Below are positions 1-7,130 of a stretch of DNA of 64,000 nucleotides, one piece after another (positions within the stretch are counted from its first letter, which is position 1; every line of letters starts with the position of its first letter). The stretch spans positions 20,409 to 84,408 of the forward strand of contig NZ_JAEPQA010000021.1 in the NCBI RefSeq assembly GCF_017640745.1, in the 5' to 3' direction. The notes under the pieces are model-generated. The model had not been told where the DNA came from and ran no database searches. It was given only the letters and a program-made list of their open reading frames with translations. The stretch is from Nisaea sp. Lineage in GTDB: Bacteria; Pseudomonadota; Alphaproteobacteria; Thalassobaculales; Thalassobaculaceae. Position numbers and translations under genes: made by a program.

Positions 1-202
1 CGGCTTTCAGCACCTCGGTCTCGGCGCCCGACTCGCGGCAGAGCGACTCGGTCTCCCGCGCCCACTCCTCGTTGGCGTCGACAAGCAGGAGCTTGGCGCC
101 CTCCTCGGCGAAGCGGAGCGCCACCGCGCGCCCGTTCCCGGTGGTCTCGCCCGGCTGCTGCCCGGCGCCGACGATGATCGCGACCTTGTCCTTCAAACGC
201 AT
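1..202 (-). CDS. SDR family oxidoreductase, N-terminal part (cut by window edge)
   Basis: Reading on the minus strand from the ATG at 202, the first 67 residues begin MRLKDKVAIIVGAGQQPGE and continue with TGNGRAVALRFAEEGAKLLLVDAN. This is the Rossmann beta-alpha-beta start of a short-chain dehydrogenase/reductase: a glycine-rich nucleotide-binding loop (with the few-residue insertion seen in some SDRs) and an Asp ending the second strand, which suggests NAD(H) preference. The catalytic Tyr-Lys part lies outside the window. The ATG sits one base after the stop of the DapA-like gene, so the two are almost certainly co-transcribed. The substrate is unknown. Confidence 0.75.
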   Translation of the reverse strand, partial: MRLKDKVAIIVGAGQQPGETTGNGRAVALRFAEEGAKLLLVDANEEWARETESLCRESGAETEVLKA

Positions 203-203
203 G

Positions 204-1124
204 TCATTTCCCCCAGCGCAGCGCCAGCGGATCCGCTTCGCGCGCAAGTTCGAGCAATTGCGCCCGCGTCTCCGGATGCAGCGGTCGGATCGGGTGTCGG
301 ACATGCTCGGAGGCGATCACGCCGCCTTCCTTCATGACCGCCTTGCTGGAGCGCCAGCCGCATTGCCGGTTCTCGAAATTGATCAGCGGCAGCAGGCGCT
401 CATAGACCCGCTTCGCCTCGGCCCGGTCGCCCGCGAGATGCGCCGCGATGGCAGGACGGATCAGGTCCGGGATCATCGCCGAGGTCATCGAGCCGGTGGC
501 GCCGGCATCGAGGTCGGCGAGCAGGGTGATCGCCTCCTCGCCGTCGAACGGCCCCTCGATGGCGTCGCCGCCCGCTTCCAGCAGCGCGCGCAGCTTGGCC
601 GCCGCCTGCGGCACCTCGATCTTGAACAGTTTCACCTGTTCGATCTCGCGCGCCATCCGGACCAGGAACGGCACGGAAAGGGCGACGCCGGAGAGCGGGG
701 CGTCCTGCACCATGATCGGGATTCCGCCGGCTTTGCCCGCGCGCGCGAAATGCTCGAACATCGCTTCCTCGTCGGCCTTCAGCGCGGCGCCGTGATAGGG
801 CGGCATCATCATCACCATGGCCGCGCCCATCGCCGCCGCCTCGCGCGCCCGCGCCTCGACGATGCCGGTGGAGAAATGGGAAATCGTCACGATCACCGGC
901 ACGCGTCCCGCCGTGTGCTCGAGGCAGAGTTTCGTCAGCTCCGCGCGTTCGGCGTCGCTCAGCAGGAACTGCTCGGAGAAGTTGGCGAGGATGCAGATCC
1001 CGTCCACGCCCTGGTCGACCATGCAGTCGATCACCCGCTTCATGCTCTCGAAATCGACGGAACCGTCATCGGTGAACGGCGTCGGCGCGACCGGCCAGAT
1101 GCCGGAATAGGGTTTCGTGGTCAT
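204..1124 (-). CDS. DapA-family (DHDPS/NAL) aldolase-like protein
   Basis: A 306-residue TIM-barrel protein of the dihydrodipicolinate synthase/N-acetylneuraminate lyase superfamily, starting MTTKPYSGIWPVAPTPFTDD. The Schiff-base lysine is likely the Lys in LFKIEVPQ. Two signatures of true DapA are altered: the GTTGE motif reads ANFSEQ, and the tyrosine of the YNVP-type motif is replaced in VQDAPLSG. It is therefore probably not the lysine-pathway enzyme but an aldolase or hydratase acting on another 2-keto acid (inference). The ATG at 1124 was preferred over an upstream 23-residue extension because a GGGGAG lies upstream and the family start matches. The neighbouring SDR suggests a small catabolic operon. 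Confidence 0.85.
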   Translation of the reverse strand: MTTKPYSGIWPVAPTPFTDDGSVDFESMKRVIDCMVDQGVDGICILANFSEQFLLSDAERAELTKLCLEHTAGRVPVIVTISHFSTGIVEARAREAAAMGAAMVMMMPPYHGAALKADEEAMFEHFARAGKAGGIPIMVQDAPLSGVALSVPFLVRMAREIEQVKLFKIEVPQAAAKLRALLEAGGDAIEGPFDGEEAITLLADLDAGATGSMTSAMIPDLIRPAIAAHLAGDRAEAKRVYERLLPLINFENRQCGWRSSKAVMKEGGVIASEHVRHPIRPLHPETRAQLLELAREADPLALRWGK

Positions 1125-1244
1125 GATCTGCGTTTGCTCCCCGGTTATTCGTTGCGGCCACGATAGCCGATCCGAGGGCGCTTGAAACGGCATTGCGCTG
1201 CCTTAGTCTCTCCTTTCCGTTCCACGGAAACCCGGAGCCGCCCT

Positions 1245-1841
1245 GTGCCGTCCCGCCGTACAGCCCTCGGACTTCTGACCGCTGCGGCCCTGTTTCCCCT
1301 GACTGCCCGGAGACCCGCCATGGCCGCGACCTTTCCCGTGATCGACGATCTCTCCCGTCCCCATCCCGAAGCCGCGACCGGGGCCGCATGGGAACTGGTT
1401 TCGGACCGGGTGATGGGGGGGGTCTCCGGCGGAACCATGGCCCGCGCGGAAGTCGGGGGACGCAAGGCGCTCCGGATGCGCGGCGAGGTCAGTCTTGAGA
1501 ACAATGGCGGGTTTCTGCAGATCGCACTCGACCTCGCGCCGGGCGGCGAGAGCATTGACGCGCGCGGCTGGCGCGGGATCGAGCTCGAGGTCCTCGGCAA
1601 CGGCGAGGAATACAACCTGCACCTTCGGACCGACGACGTCGCGCGCCCCTGGCAATCCTACAGGCAAAGCTTCGTCGCCGACCCGGTCTGGAAGAGCGTG
1701 CGTCTGGATTTTGCGGATTTCACCCCGCACAGGCTGGAGGCGCCCCTCAACCTGAAGAAATTGCGGCGCATCGGCCTCGTCGCGATTGGCCGGGCCTTCA
1801 CGGCGGATCTGGCCGTGGCCGGGGTCCGGTTCTATGCCTGA
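1245..1841 (+). CDS. CIA30-family protein with Tat-type signal
   Basis: About 198 residues. I chose the GTG at 1245, which has GGAG seven bases upstream and gives an N-terminus with a twin-arginine pattern (PSRRTALGLLTAAALFPL) ending near AMA; an upstream TTG at 1182 in the same frame is possible. The mature part (AAWELVSDRVMGGVSGG, FLQIALDL, YNLHLRTDD, WKSVRLDF, GLVAIG) matches the NADH:ubiquinone oxidoreductase intermediate-associated protein 30 (CIA30) fold, a galactose-binding-like beta-sandwich. Bacterial members are usually exported and of unknown function; a role in complex I assembly is not supported by this context. It is divergent from the DapA-like gene and convergent with copB. 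Confidence 0.75.
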   Translation: MPSRRTALGLLTAAALFPLTARRPAMAATFPVIDDLSRPHPEAATGAAWELVSDRVMGGVSGGTMARAEVGGRKALRMRGEVSLENNGGFLQIALDLAPGGESIDARGWRGIELEVLGNGEEYNLHLRTDDVARPWQSYRQSFVADPVWKSVRLDFADFTPHRLEAPLNLKKLRRIGLVAIGRAFTADLAVAGVRFYA

Positions 1842-1868
1842 GCATGTCGCCGTCTCCCGGCCGCAGCG

Positions 1869-2570
1869 TTAGAACATCAGCCTCATGCCGACGACGAAGG
1901 AAACGACGTCGTCATCTTCGCCCTCGGACCGGACCAGCCGGCCGCTCTCTCCGAGGGTCCGTTCCCAGTGCACGCCGATATAGGGCGCCACCGCCCGGTC
2001 GAGCAGGTCGTAGCTCAGGCGTCCGCCGAGCTCGAGCTTCGGCCCGAAGGCGGCCCGCCCCGTCGCCTCGTCGTCGGCAAGCGGGATGTCGAGTTCGATG
2101 CTGGGTGTGAAGATGATCCGGTTGGTGATCAGCCCCTCATATTCGACCTCGAAGCGGGCCGCCGGGTACTCCGAGAGATAGAGGTCGGCATCCACCTCGA
2201 ACCACTGCTTGGCCAGACCGTGCAGGCCGAGCACGCCATAGGTCCGGCGCGGTCCTTCGTCCGGACTGTCGTAGCGCACGCCGGCAACGGCATCGAAGAA
2301 GTCGGAGACCGGAACCTGCAGGCGCAGCTGGTTCTCCAGCGTCTCGAACTTGTCGGGCGAGGCGGCGTATTCCGCCTCGCTGCGCAGGACGAATTTGAAC
2401 TCGTCCCTGCCGACGAAGGCGTCGGCGTCCCAGGCATAGGCTTCCGAGCCTTCCCCGCTGCGCCATTCCAGTTGTTCGGCCTGGATCCCCCAGAGCCACT
2501 GCTCAGCCGAAGCGGGAGCAGCGAAAAGCGCTGCCGAAAGGGCGGAAAGTAGTGCGAATGACTTCCGCAT
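1869..2570 (-). CDS. copB: copper resistance outer-membrane protein CopB
   Basis: A 233-residue protein with a cleavable signal peptide (MRKSFALLSALSAALFAAPASA) and a mature part rich in alternating amphipathic strands ending in Phe (VVGMRLMF), typical of an outer-membrane beta-barrel. Motifs such as LRSEAEYA, AVAGVRYD, YGVLGLHGLAKQWFEVDADLYLS and LGGRLSYDLL match the CopB/PcoB family. It lacks the long Met/His-rich N-terminal segment of plasmid-borne CopB, so it is the short version. It follows copA with a three-base gap, as in classical copAB operons, and probably acts with CopA in periplasmic and outer-membrane copper tolerance. Confidence 0.88.
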   Translation of the reverse strand: MRKSFALLSALSAALFAAPASAEQWLWGIQAEQLEWRSGEGSEAYAWDADAFVGRDEFKFVLRSEAEYAASPDKFETLENQLRLQVPVSDFFDAVAGVRYDSPDEGPRRTYGVLGLHGLAKQWFEVDADLYLSEYPAARFEVEYEGLITNRIIFTPSIELDIPLADDEATGRAAFGPKLELGGRLSYDLLDRAVAPYIGVHWERTLGESGRLVRSEGEDDDVVSFVVGMRLMF

Positions 2571-2573
2571 CCC

Positions 2574-4397
2574 TCAGCCCTCCGTCTTCTTCGACGGGAG
2601 CGCCGCGGCCTTGCCTTTCGGACCGCCCTCGACAATGACCTTGCGGAACATGCCGCTGTCCGCGTGGTAGGAGAGGTGGCAGTGGAAGGCCCATTCACCC
2701 GGTGCGTCGACTTCCGTCTCCATGTAGACGGTGGTGCCCGGCGCCACGCTGACCACGTGCTTGACCGGGTTCCACTTGCCCTTGCCGGTATCGAGGATCG
2801 ACCACATGCCATGCAGGTGCATCGGGTGGGTCATCATCGTCTCGTTGACGAACTTGAAGCGCACCCGTTCGCCGTAGGTCAGCCGGATCGGCTCTGCATC
2901 GGCGTATTTGATGCCGTTGATAGACCAGATATAGCGCTCCATGTTGCCGGTCAGACGCAGTTCGATCTCGCGCGTGGCCTCGCGGTGCTCATAGAGCGGT
3001 CTCTGGGCGCGGAGGTCGTTGTAGGAGAGGAATTTGCCGCCGTTTGCGGCCGTCGGCGTCAGGCCGCTGCCCGGGGCATAGAAAGGGTCGCCGCCGGCCA
3101 TCATCCCGTGCGCGCTGTGATCCATCTGCCCCTGGCCCGCGCTGCCGTGGTTCATTCCCTGCATCACGGTGCCGTCGGGCATCGTGTGCGATCCGGACAT
3201 CTGGCCGCCGCCATGGTTCATGCCCTGCATCACCGTGCCGTCGGGCATCGTGTGGCTCATGCCGGACATGGTGCTGCCGTCGGGCATGGTGTGGCTCATG
3301 CCGCCATGCCCCATGCTGCCGTGATCCATGCCTTCGTGCGCCATGCCCATGTCGGCCATGGTGAGGCGCGGCGGCTGGCGCAGCTCGGGAACCTCCGCCG
3401 CCATGCCTTCTGCGGTCGCCAGCGTGCCGCGGACGGAGGCGGTGCGGGCCATCGACTCGGCGAAGATCGCGTAGGCTTGGTCCTCCTTCGGCTGCACGAT
3501 GACGTCGTAGGTCTCGGCAACGGCGATGCGGAACTCGTCGACCGGAACCGGCAGGACATTGTTCCCGTCCGCCTGCACGACCGTCATCTTCAGGCCCGGG
3601 ATGCGGATGTCGAAATAGGTCATTGCTGAGGAATTGATGAAGCGGAGCCGGATGCGTTCGCCCGGCGTGAACAGCCCGGTCCAGTTCTGCGCCGTGCTCT
3701 TGCCGTTGATCAGCGGGGTGAAGCCCTGCAGATCCTCGATATCGGTCGGCATCATCCGCATATCGCCCCAGTCCGCCCGGTCCGCAAGTGCGGCGTCGAA
3801 GCCCTGCTCGCGGCTGTCCTTCAGGAAGTCGAACAGGGTGCGCTGCTGCCGGTTGTAATAGTCCGGCATCATCTTGAGATTGCGCAGGATCCGATTGCCG
3901 GAATGCGGATGCGCATCGGTCAGCTGGATCACGTATTCGCGGTCGTAGCGGAACGGTTCCCGCTTCTCGGGCTCGATGATGATAGCGCCGTAGGCCCCGT
4001 CCGGTTCCTGGAAGCCGGTATGGCTGTGGAACCAGTAGGTGCCGCTCTGCACGATCGGGAAGCGGTAGGTGAAGGTCTCACCAGGCGCGATCCCGTCATA
4101 GCTGATCCCCGGAACCCCGTCCTGCTGGTAGGGCAGGATCAGGCCATGCCAGTGGATCGAGGTCGGCTCGGAGAGGTTGTTCGTCACATTGATGGTGACG
4201 TCCTCGCCTTCCTTGAAGCGCAGGACCGGTCCGGGCGAGGTGCCGTTATACCCGATCCCGGAGCGCGTGAAGCTTCCGGTATCGACGGTGACCCGGTCGA
4301 CGGTGAGATTATATTCGCCGGCCATGGCGGCGCCGGAAAGCGCGGCCGCCAGACCGGCACCGAGCAGGGACGCCCGGCGCAACAGTCCAAAGGACAT
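2574..4397 (-). CDS. copA: copper resistance multicopper oxidase CopA
   Basis: A 607-residue periplasmic multicopper oxidase of the CopA/PcoA type, probably Tat-exported (LLRRASLLGAGLAAALSGAAMA). The copper ligands are visible in order: HWHG at about residues 82-85, HSHT at 124-127, HPMHLHG at about 524-530 and HCHLSYH at about 572-578, giving a complete type 1 plus trinuclear site. A Met/His-rich insert lies at about 349-437. The enzyme is expected to oxidise Cu(I) or bind copper in the periplasm. It lies between the cupredoxin gene and copB in a minus-strand operon. No copper-responsive regulator gene is present nearby. Confidence 0.95.
   Translation of the reverse strand: MSFGLLRRASLLGAGLAAALSGAAMAGEYNLTVDRVTVDTGSFTRSGIGYNGTSPGPVLRFKEGEDVTINVTNNLSEPTSIHWHGLILPYQQDGVPGISYDGIAPGETFTYRFPIVQSGTYWFHSHTGFQEPDGAYGAIIIEPEKREPFRYDREYVIQLTDAHPHSGNRILRNLKMMPDYYNRQQRTLFDFLKDSREQGFDAALADRADWGDMRMMPTDIEDLQGFTPLINGKSTAQNWTGLFTPGERIRLRFINSSAMTYFDIRIPGLKMTVVQADGNNVLPVPVDEFRIAVAETYDVIVQPKEDQAYAIFAESMARTASVRGTLATAEGMAAEVPELRQPPRLTMADMGMAHEGMDHGSMGHGGMSHTMPDGSTMSGMSHTMPDGTVMQGMNHGGGQMSGSHTMPDGTVMQGMNHGSAGQGQMDHSAHGMMAGGDPFYAPGSGLTPTAANGGKFLSYNDLRAQRPLYEHREATREIELRLTGNMERYIWSINGIKYADAEPIRLTYGERVRFKFVNETMMTHPMHLHGMWSILDTGKGKWNPVKHVVSVAPGTTVYMETEVDAPGEWAFHCHLSYHADSGMFRKVIVEGGPKGKAAALPSKKTEG
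3146..3300 (-). repeat. three tandem Met/His-rich repeats inside copA
   Basis: In the copA reading frame the unit SHTMPDG(S/T)xMxGM occurs three times in a row (twice followed by NHG), embedded in a longer Met/His/Gly-rich stretch. At DNA level the copies are near-identical, so the copy number could change by slippage or recombination. Met-rich repeats in CopA/PcoA-type oxidases are thought to bind Cu(I). Confidence 0.8.
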
Positions 4398-4430
4398 TGC
4401 TGTACTCCTTGAGAAATACGGTACCGGGGA

Positions 4431-4991
4431 TCAGTGGCTCAGCTTGACCGTGCCGTGCATGCCGGTCTCGTAGTGGCCGGGCACGTTGCAGGCGAACTCG
4501 AGATCGGCATGTTTCGGAAAGGTCCAGATGATCTCGCCGGTCTTGCCGGGCTCGAGCAGGACGCTGTTCGGCTCGTCGTGCATGCCGTGGCCCATGGAGG
4601 CCTGCATTGCCTTCGCCGCTTCATGATTGATGCGGTCCGGCTCCAGGACCCCGTGCTCGACCATCATCATCATCTCAGGACGGTGCGCCTCGTGCATCGC
4701 GGCGGTTGCGATATTGAACTCGTGCACGAACTCGCCGGCATTCTTGACCACGAAACGGATCGTCTCGCCTTCCTTGATGTCGAGGGATTCGGGCTCGTAA
4801 TAATTGTCGTACATGGTGATCTCGATGGTGCGGGACACCTTCGCGGGGTCGCCCGGCTGACCGATCTTCATATCGTGCATCATTCCGTGCCCGCCGGAAT
4901 GCGAGCCGGCTGCGAGGGCTGCGCCGGAGGAGATAATGGCAACGGAGAGGGTGGCGCCGAAGACGGCGCTCAGTGCTTTGGAACGGGACAT
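4431..4991 (-). CDS. periplasmic cupredoxin-domain copper protein
   Basis: A 186-residue exported protein (signal MSRSKALSAVFGATLSVAII, cleavage near ALAAG) followed by a His/Met-rich tract (SHSGGHGMMHDM) and one cupredoxin domain. Type 1 copper ligands fit His90 (FVHEF), Cys168 (FACNVPGH), His173 and Met178. A second Met/His-rich loop (residues about 99-140) interrupts the domain. The ATG at 4991 gives a clean signal peptide; a longer in-frame extension to 5153 has no recognisable content. The gene lies just upstream of copA, so it probably passes electrons or copper to the oxidase (inference). Confidence 0.9.
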   Translation of the reverse strand: MSRSKALSAVFGATLSVAIISSGAALAAGSHSGGHGMMHDMKIGQPGDPAKVSRTIEITMYDNYYEPESLDIKEGETIRFVVKNAGEFVHEFNIATAAMHEAHRPEMMMMVEHGVLEPDRINHEAAKAMQASMGHGMHDEPNSVLLEPGKTGEIIWTFPKHADLEFACNVPGHYETGMHGTVKLSH

Positions 4992-5067
4992 GAGTCTTTC
5001 CTTCACGATTTGACGAAACTTCTGGATGAAGCCCGTAGGTGGGCTTCGGAAAACGAATGAAGTCGCG

Positions 5068-5400
5068 TCAGCCTCGTGGAGGCGGCGTGTCGGCGGCGGG
5101 CGGGTTGCCCTGGAGCTGGAGGTCCTGGATATGGAACCGCCAGCGGCCGGCATAGTCCGCCGGAAGATAGGGCTGGTAATCCGCCAGATCGATGGCGCCG
5201 AGACAGTGGGGCGTGATCATGTGGGGGCAGGCCGCCGGCAAGCAGTCGGACGGGTCAGCATCCCCAAATGCCACGGCCGAGTCTCCTGAAACGGCAGAAT
5301 GCATCGCCGGGCCGCTCCCGCTTCCGGGCATTACATGCCCGAACGACGGTGCCGCGGTGATCAGAAGGATCGCGAATGCGAGTAATGCCGAGCGCCACAT
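5068..5400 (-). CDS. small secreted Cys/His protein, first gene of the copper operon
   Basis: A 110-residue protein with a clear signal peptide (MWRSALLAFAILLITAAPSFG) and a mature part with the segment DCLPAACPHMITPHC, containing three Cys, two His and a Met. It resembles a metal-binding or disulphide-bonded motif. The C-terminus is proline-rich. It is read in the same direction as the cupredoxin, copA and copB genes, which lie about 80 bases downstream. I do not recognise a family; a periplasmic copper-binding role is inferred only from context and composition. Confidence 0.6.
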   Translation of the reverse strand: MWRSALLAFAILLITAAPSFGHVMPGSGSGPAMHSAVSGDSAVAFGDADPSDCLPAACPHMITPHCLGAIDLADYQPYLPADYAGRWRFHIQDLQLQGNPPAADTPPPRG

Positions 5401-5480
5401 GACGCCTTATGCGGAGTTTCCACCAACTGGAAGGTCAAGAGGTAAAGGAGGAAAGCGAAGCCAAGGCACCGGAAAGAGGA

Positions 5481-5505
5481 GGAGACGCGGCGGTGCCGCG
5501 TCTCC
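5481..5505 (-). terminator. strong hairpin downstream of the 5514-6062 gene
   Basis: A perfect 10-bp stem (GGAGACGCGG / CCGCGTCTCC) with a five-base loop lies just past the stop of the minus-strand gene. On that strand it is followed by a pyrimidine-rich tract with only a short T run, so it is a plausible but weak intrinsic terminator separating that gene from the copper operon. Confidence 0.45.
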
Positions 5506-5513
5506 GGACAGGC

Positions 5514-6062
5514 TCAGGGGCAGGCGGGAGGCGGAGGAGGAGCCTCGCCGTTGCGGCACTGATTGATGTAGGTTTGCGCGTCGGCCGGCGTCATTCTGCC
5601 GTTTCCGATCATGGTCCTGAACGGTTCCTCGCAGAGCGTGCTCCCGCCCGCCGCCATCTGCGCGACGGCATTCAACCGGGTGAGCCAGTTCAGGGGATCG
5701 ACGCCGCAGATATTTGCCGGTGCTCCGGGCATGGTCAGGGCCCCGGGAAAAGCACCGCCGATCGGGGTATTCCCCTCGCAGGTCGGGTTCCCGGGATTGA
5801 TCCGTACCGTGAGGTGCATCGGGGTCCCGCGGTTGAACGTGACATGCACGTCGGTCGCGCCGTCGGTCAGACCGCAAACCCAGAGATTCTGCGTTGTCGG
5901 GCTCAGGGTCCGGCAAAGCCCTTCGTTCTTCGCGTTTCCATAAAGGGTCAGTCCCTCGCAATTGGTGACAGCCAATGCCGGGAACGGAACAGCGGCGAGA
6001 GCGCAGATCGTCGTCGCCAGTACGGCTCTGCGGATGGCGGTGGGGCGGGTTTTGGGTGCCAT
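5514..6062 (-). CDS. secreted hypothetical protein with cysteines and proline-rich tail
   Basis: A 182-residue protein. The ATG at 6062 is chosen because GGAG sits eight bases upstream and it begins a signal peptide (MAPKTRPTAIRRAVLATTIC to PFPALA). The mature part has seven or eight Cys (TNCEGLTLY, GLCRTL, WVCGLT, TCEGN, ICGVD, LCEEP, INQCRNG, ACP), implying several disulphides, and ends in a PPPPP run. No family is recognised. It is monocistronic: a hairpin follows it and a divergent gene precedes it. Confidence 0.62.
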   Translation of the reverse strand: MAPKTRPTAIRRAVLATTICALAAVPFPALAVTNCEGLTLYGNAKNEGLCRTLSPTTQNLWVCGLTDGATDVHVTFNRGTPMHLTVRINPGNPTCEGNTPIGGAFPGALTMPGAPANICGVDPLNWLTRLNAVAQMAAGGSTLCEEPFRTMIGNGRMTPADAQTYINQCRNGEAPPPPPACP

Positions 6063-6331
6063 TGGAGTCTCCGGAAAAATGGTCGAGATATCTCCGAAGA
6101 CCGATTTCGGACCGGATTTGTGAACGGAAATCGTTCTGTTTCCTTCCCGTGCCGGGCACCGCATGCGAACAGCCGCCAGTTAGCTCTAATTTTATCTTTT
6201 CGTCCGAAATTTATGAGATTCTACAAAGACTTCCCCCGGAATCTGATGAGCACTATAGTGTGACCTTCGATAGTAGCGGAGGCGGTCCGTAAGAGCCTTC
6301 GGCGCGTCAGGTGTGAGGGAGAAAAACCGGG

Positions 6332-7054
6332 ATGATCGAGATCGAGGATTTCGGACTGTCGGAACCTGGAAAGCTGAGGGCGGCGATCAATCTCGGCAAT
6401 ATCCTGCTGGTGACGGGAAAGAACGAGACCGGCAATCCGACCGGGGTTTCGCCCTCCATGGCCGCTGCGATCGCGCGGCATCTCGGGTTCTCGGTCGTCT
6501 ACAACACCTATCCGTCTCCCGGCGCCGCGGCGGACGCGGTTGACCGGGACGAATGGGACATTTGCCTCATCGCCGAAGACCCGAAGAGAGCCGAGACCAT
6601 AGAGTTCTGCGGCGCCTATGCCGAGATCGAGGCGACCTATCTCGTCCCGGCCGGCTCGAAGATCCAGAGCATCGAAGAGGTGGACCAGCCCGGTATCCGG
6701 ATCGCGGTCTCCGAGCGGTCCGCCTACGACCTCTACCTGTCCCGCGCGCTCAAGCATGCGGAACTGAAGCGCGCGCCGGGTCTTGCCGCAGCCTTCGAGC
6801 TGTTCCAGAGCCAGAAGCTCGACGTGCTCGCGGGGCTGCGTCCGGCGCTGCTGGAGAATGCCGAGAGCCTGCCTGGCTCGCGGGTCCTCGACGGTGCCTA
6901 TACGGCCGTCCGTCAGGCGGTCGGCGTGAAGCCGGGTAATCCTGCCTTCGCAAAGGCGGTAAAGCGCTTCGTCTCGGATGCGAAGTCGAACGGTCTCGTC
7001 GCCGGGCTGATCAACGAGTTCGGGCAGCGCGGAAGATTGTCCGTCGCCTCCTGA
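6332..7054 (+). CDS. family 3 solute-binding-like protein without signal peptide
   Basis: A 240-residue protein matching the bacterial extracellular solute-binding fold of family 3 (SBP_bac_3): GKLRAAINLGNILL, TGVSPSMAAAIARHLGF, DEWDICLIAEDPKRAETIEFCGAY, IAVSERSAYDLYLSR, KLDVLAGLRPALLE. It starts directly at the first beta-strand, with no signal peptide or lipobox, so it is predicted to be cytoplasmic. No ABC permease or ATPase is adjacent. It could be a cytoplasmic binding or sensing protein or an enzyme-like relative (inference). The upstream 270 bases to the divergent gene hold its promoter. Confidence 0.78.
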   Translation: MIEIEDFGLSEPGKLRAAINLGNILLVTGKNETGNPTGVSPSMAAAIARHLGFSVVYNTYPSPGAAADAVDRDEWDICLIAEDPKRAETIEFCGAYAEIEATYLVPAGSKIQSIEEVDQPGIRIAVSERSAYDLYLSRALKHAELKRAPGLAAAFELFQSQKLDVLAGLRPALLENAESLPGSRVLDGAYTAVRQAVGVKPGNPAFAKAVKRFVSDAKSNGLVAGLINEFGQRGRLSVAS

Positions 7055-7130
7055 AGCTGCTCTGGCCAGCCGCGCCGGGCTTTGTTAGGTTTCGCCGCAC
7101 CGCATCATTCCCTGCAACGGATCGGGACCC

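Noticed and set aside
72..1166. Long plus-strand open frame opposite the DapA-like gene
   Set aside because: Arg/His-rich composition and position are those of an antisense shadow of a real GC-rich gene; no ribosome site.
2664..3629. Plus-strand open frame opposite copA
   Set aside because: It is the reverse complement of the conserved oxidase motifs and Met/His repeats, and has no family resemblance.
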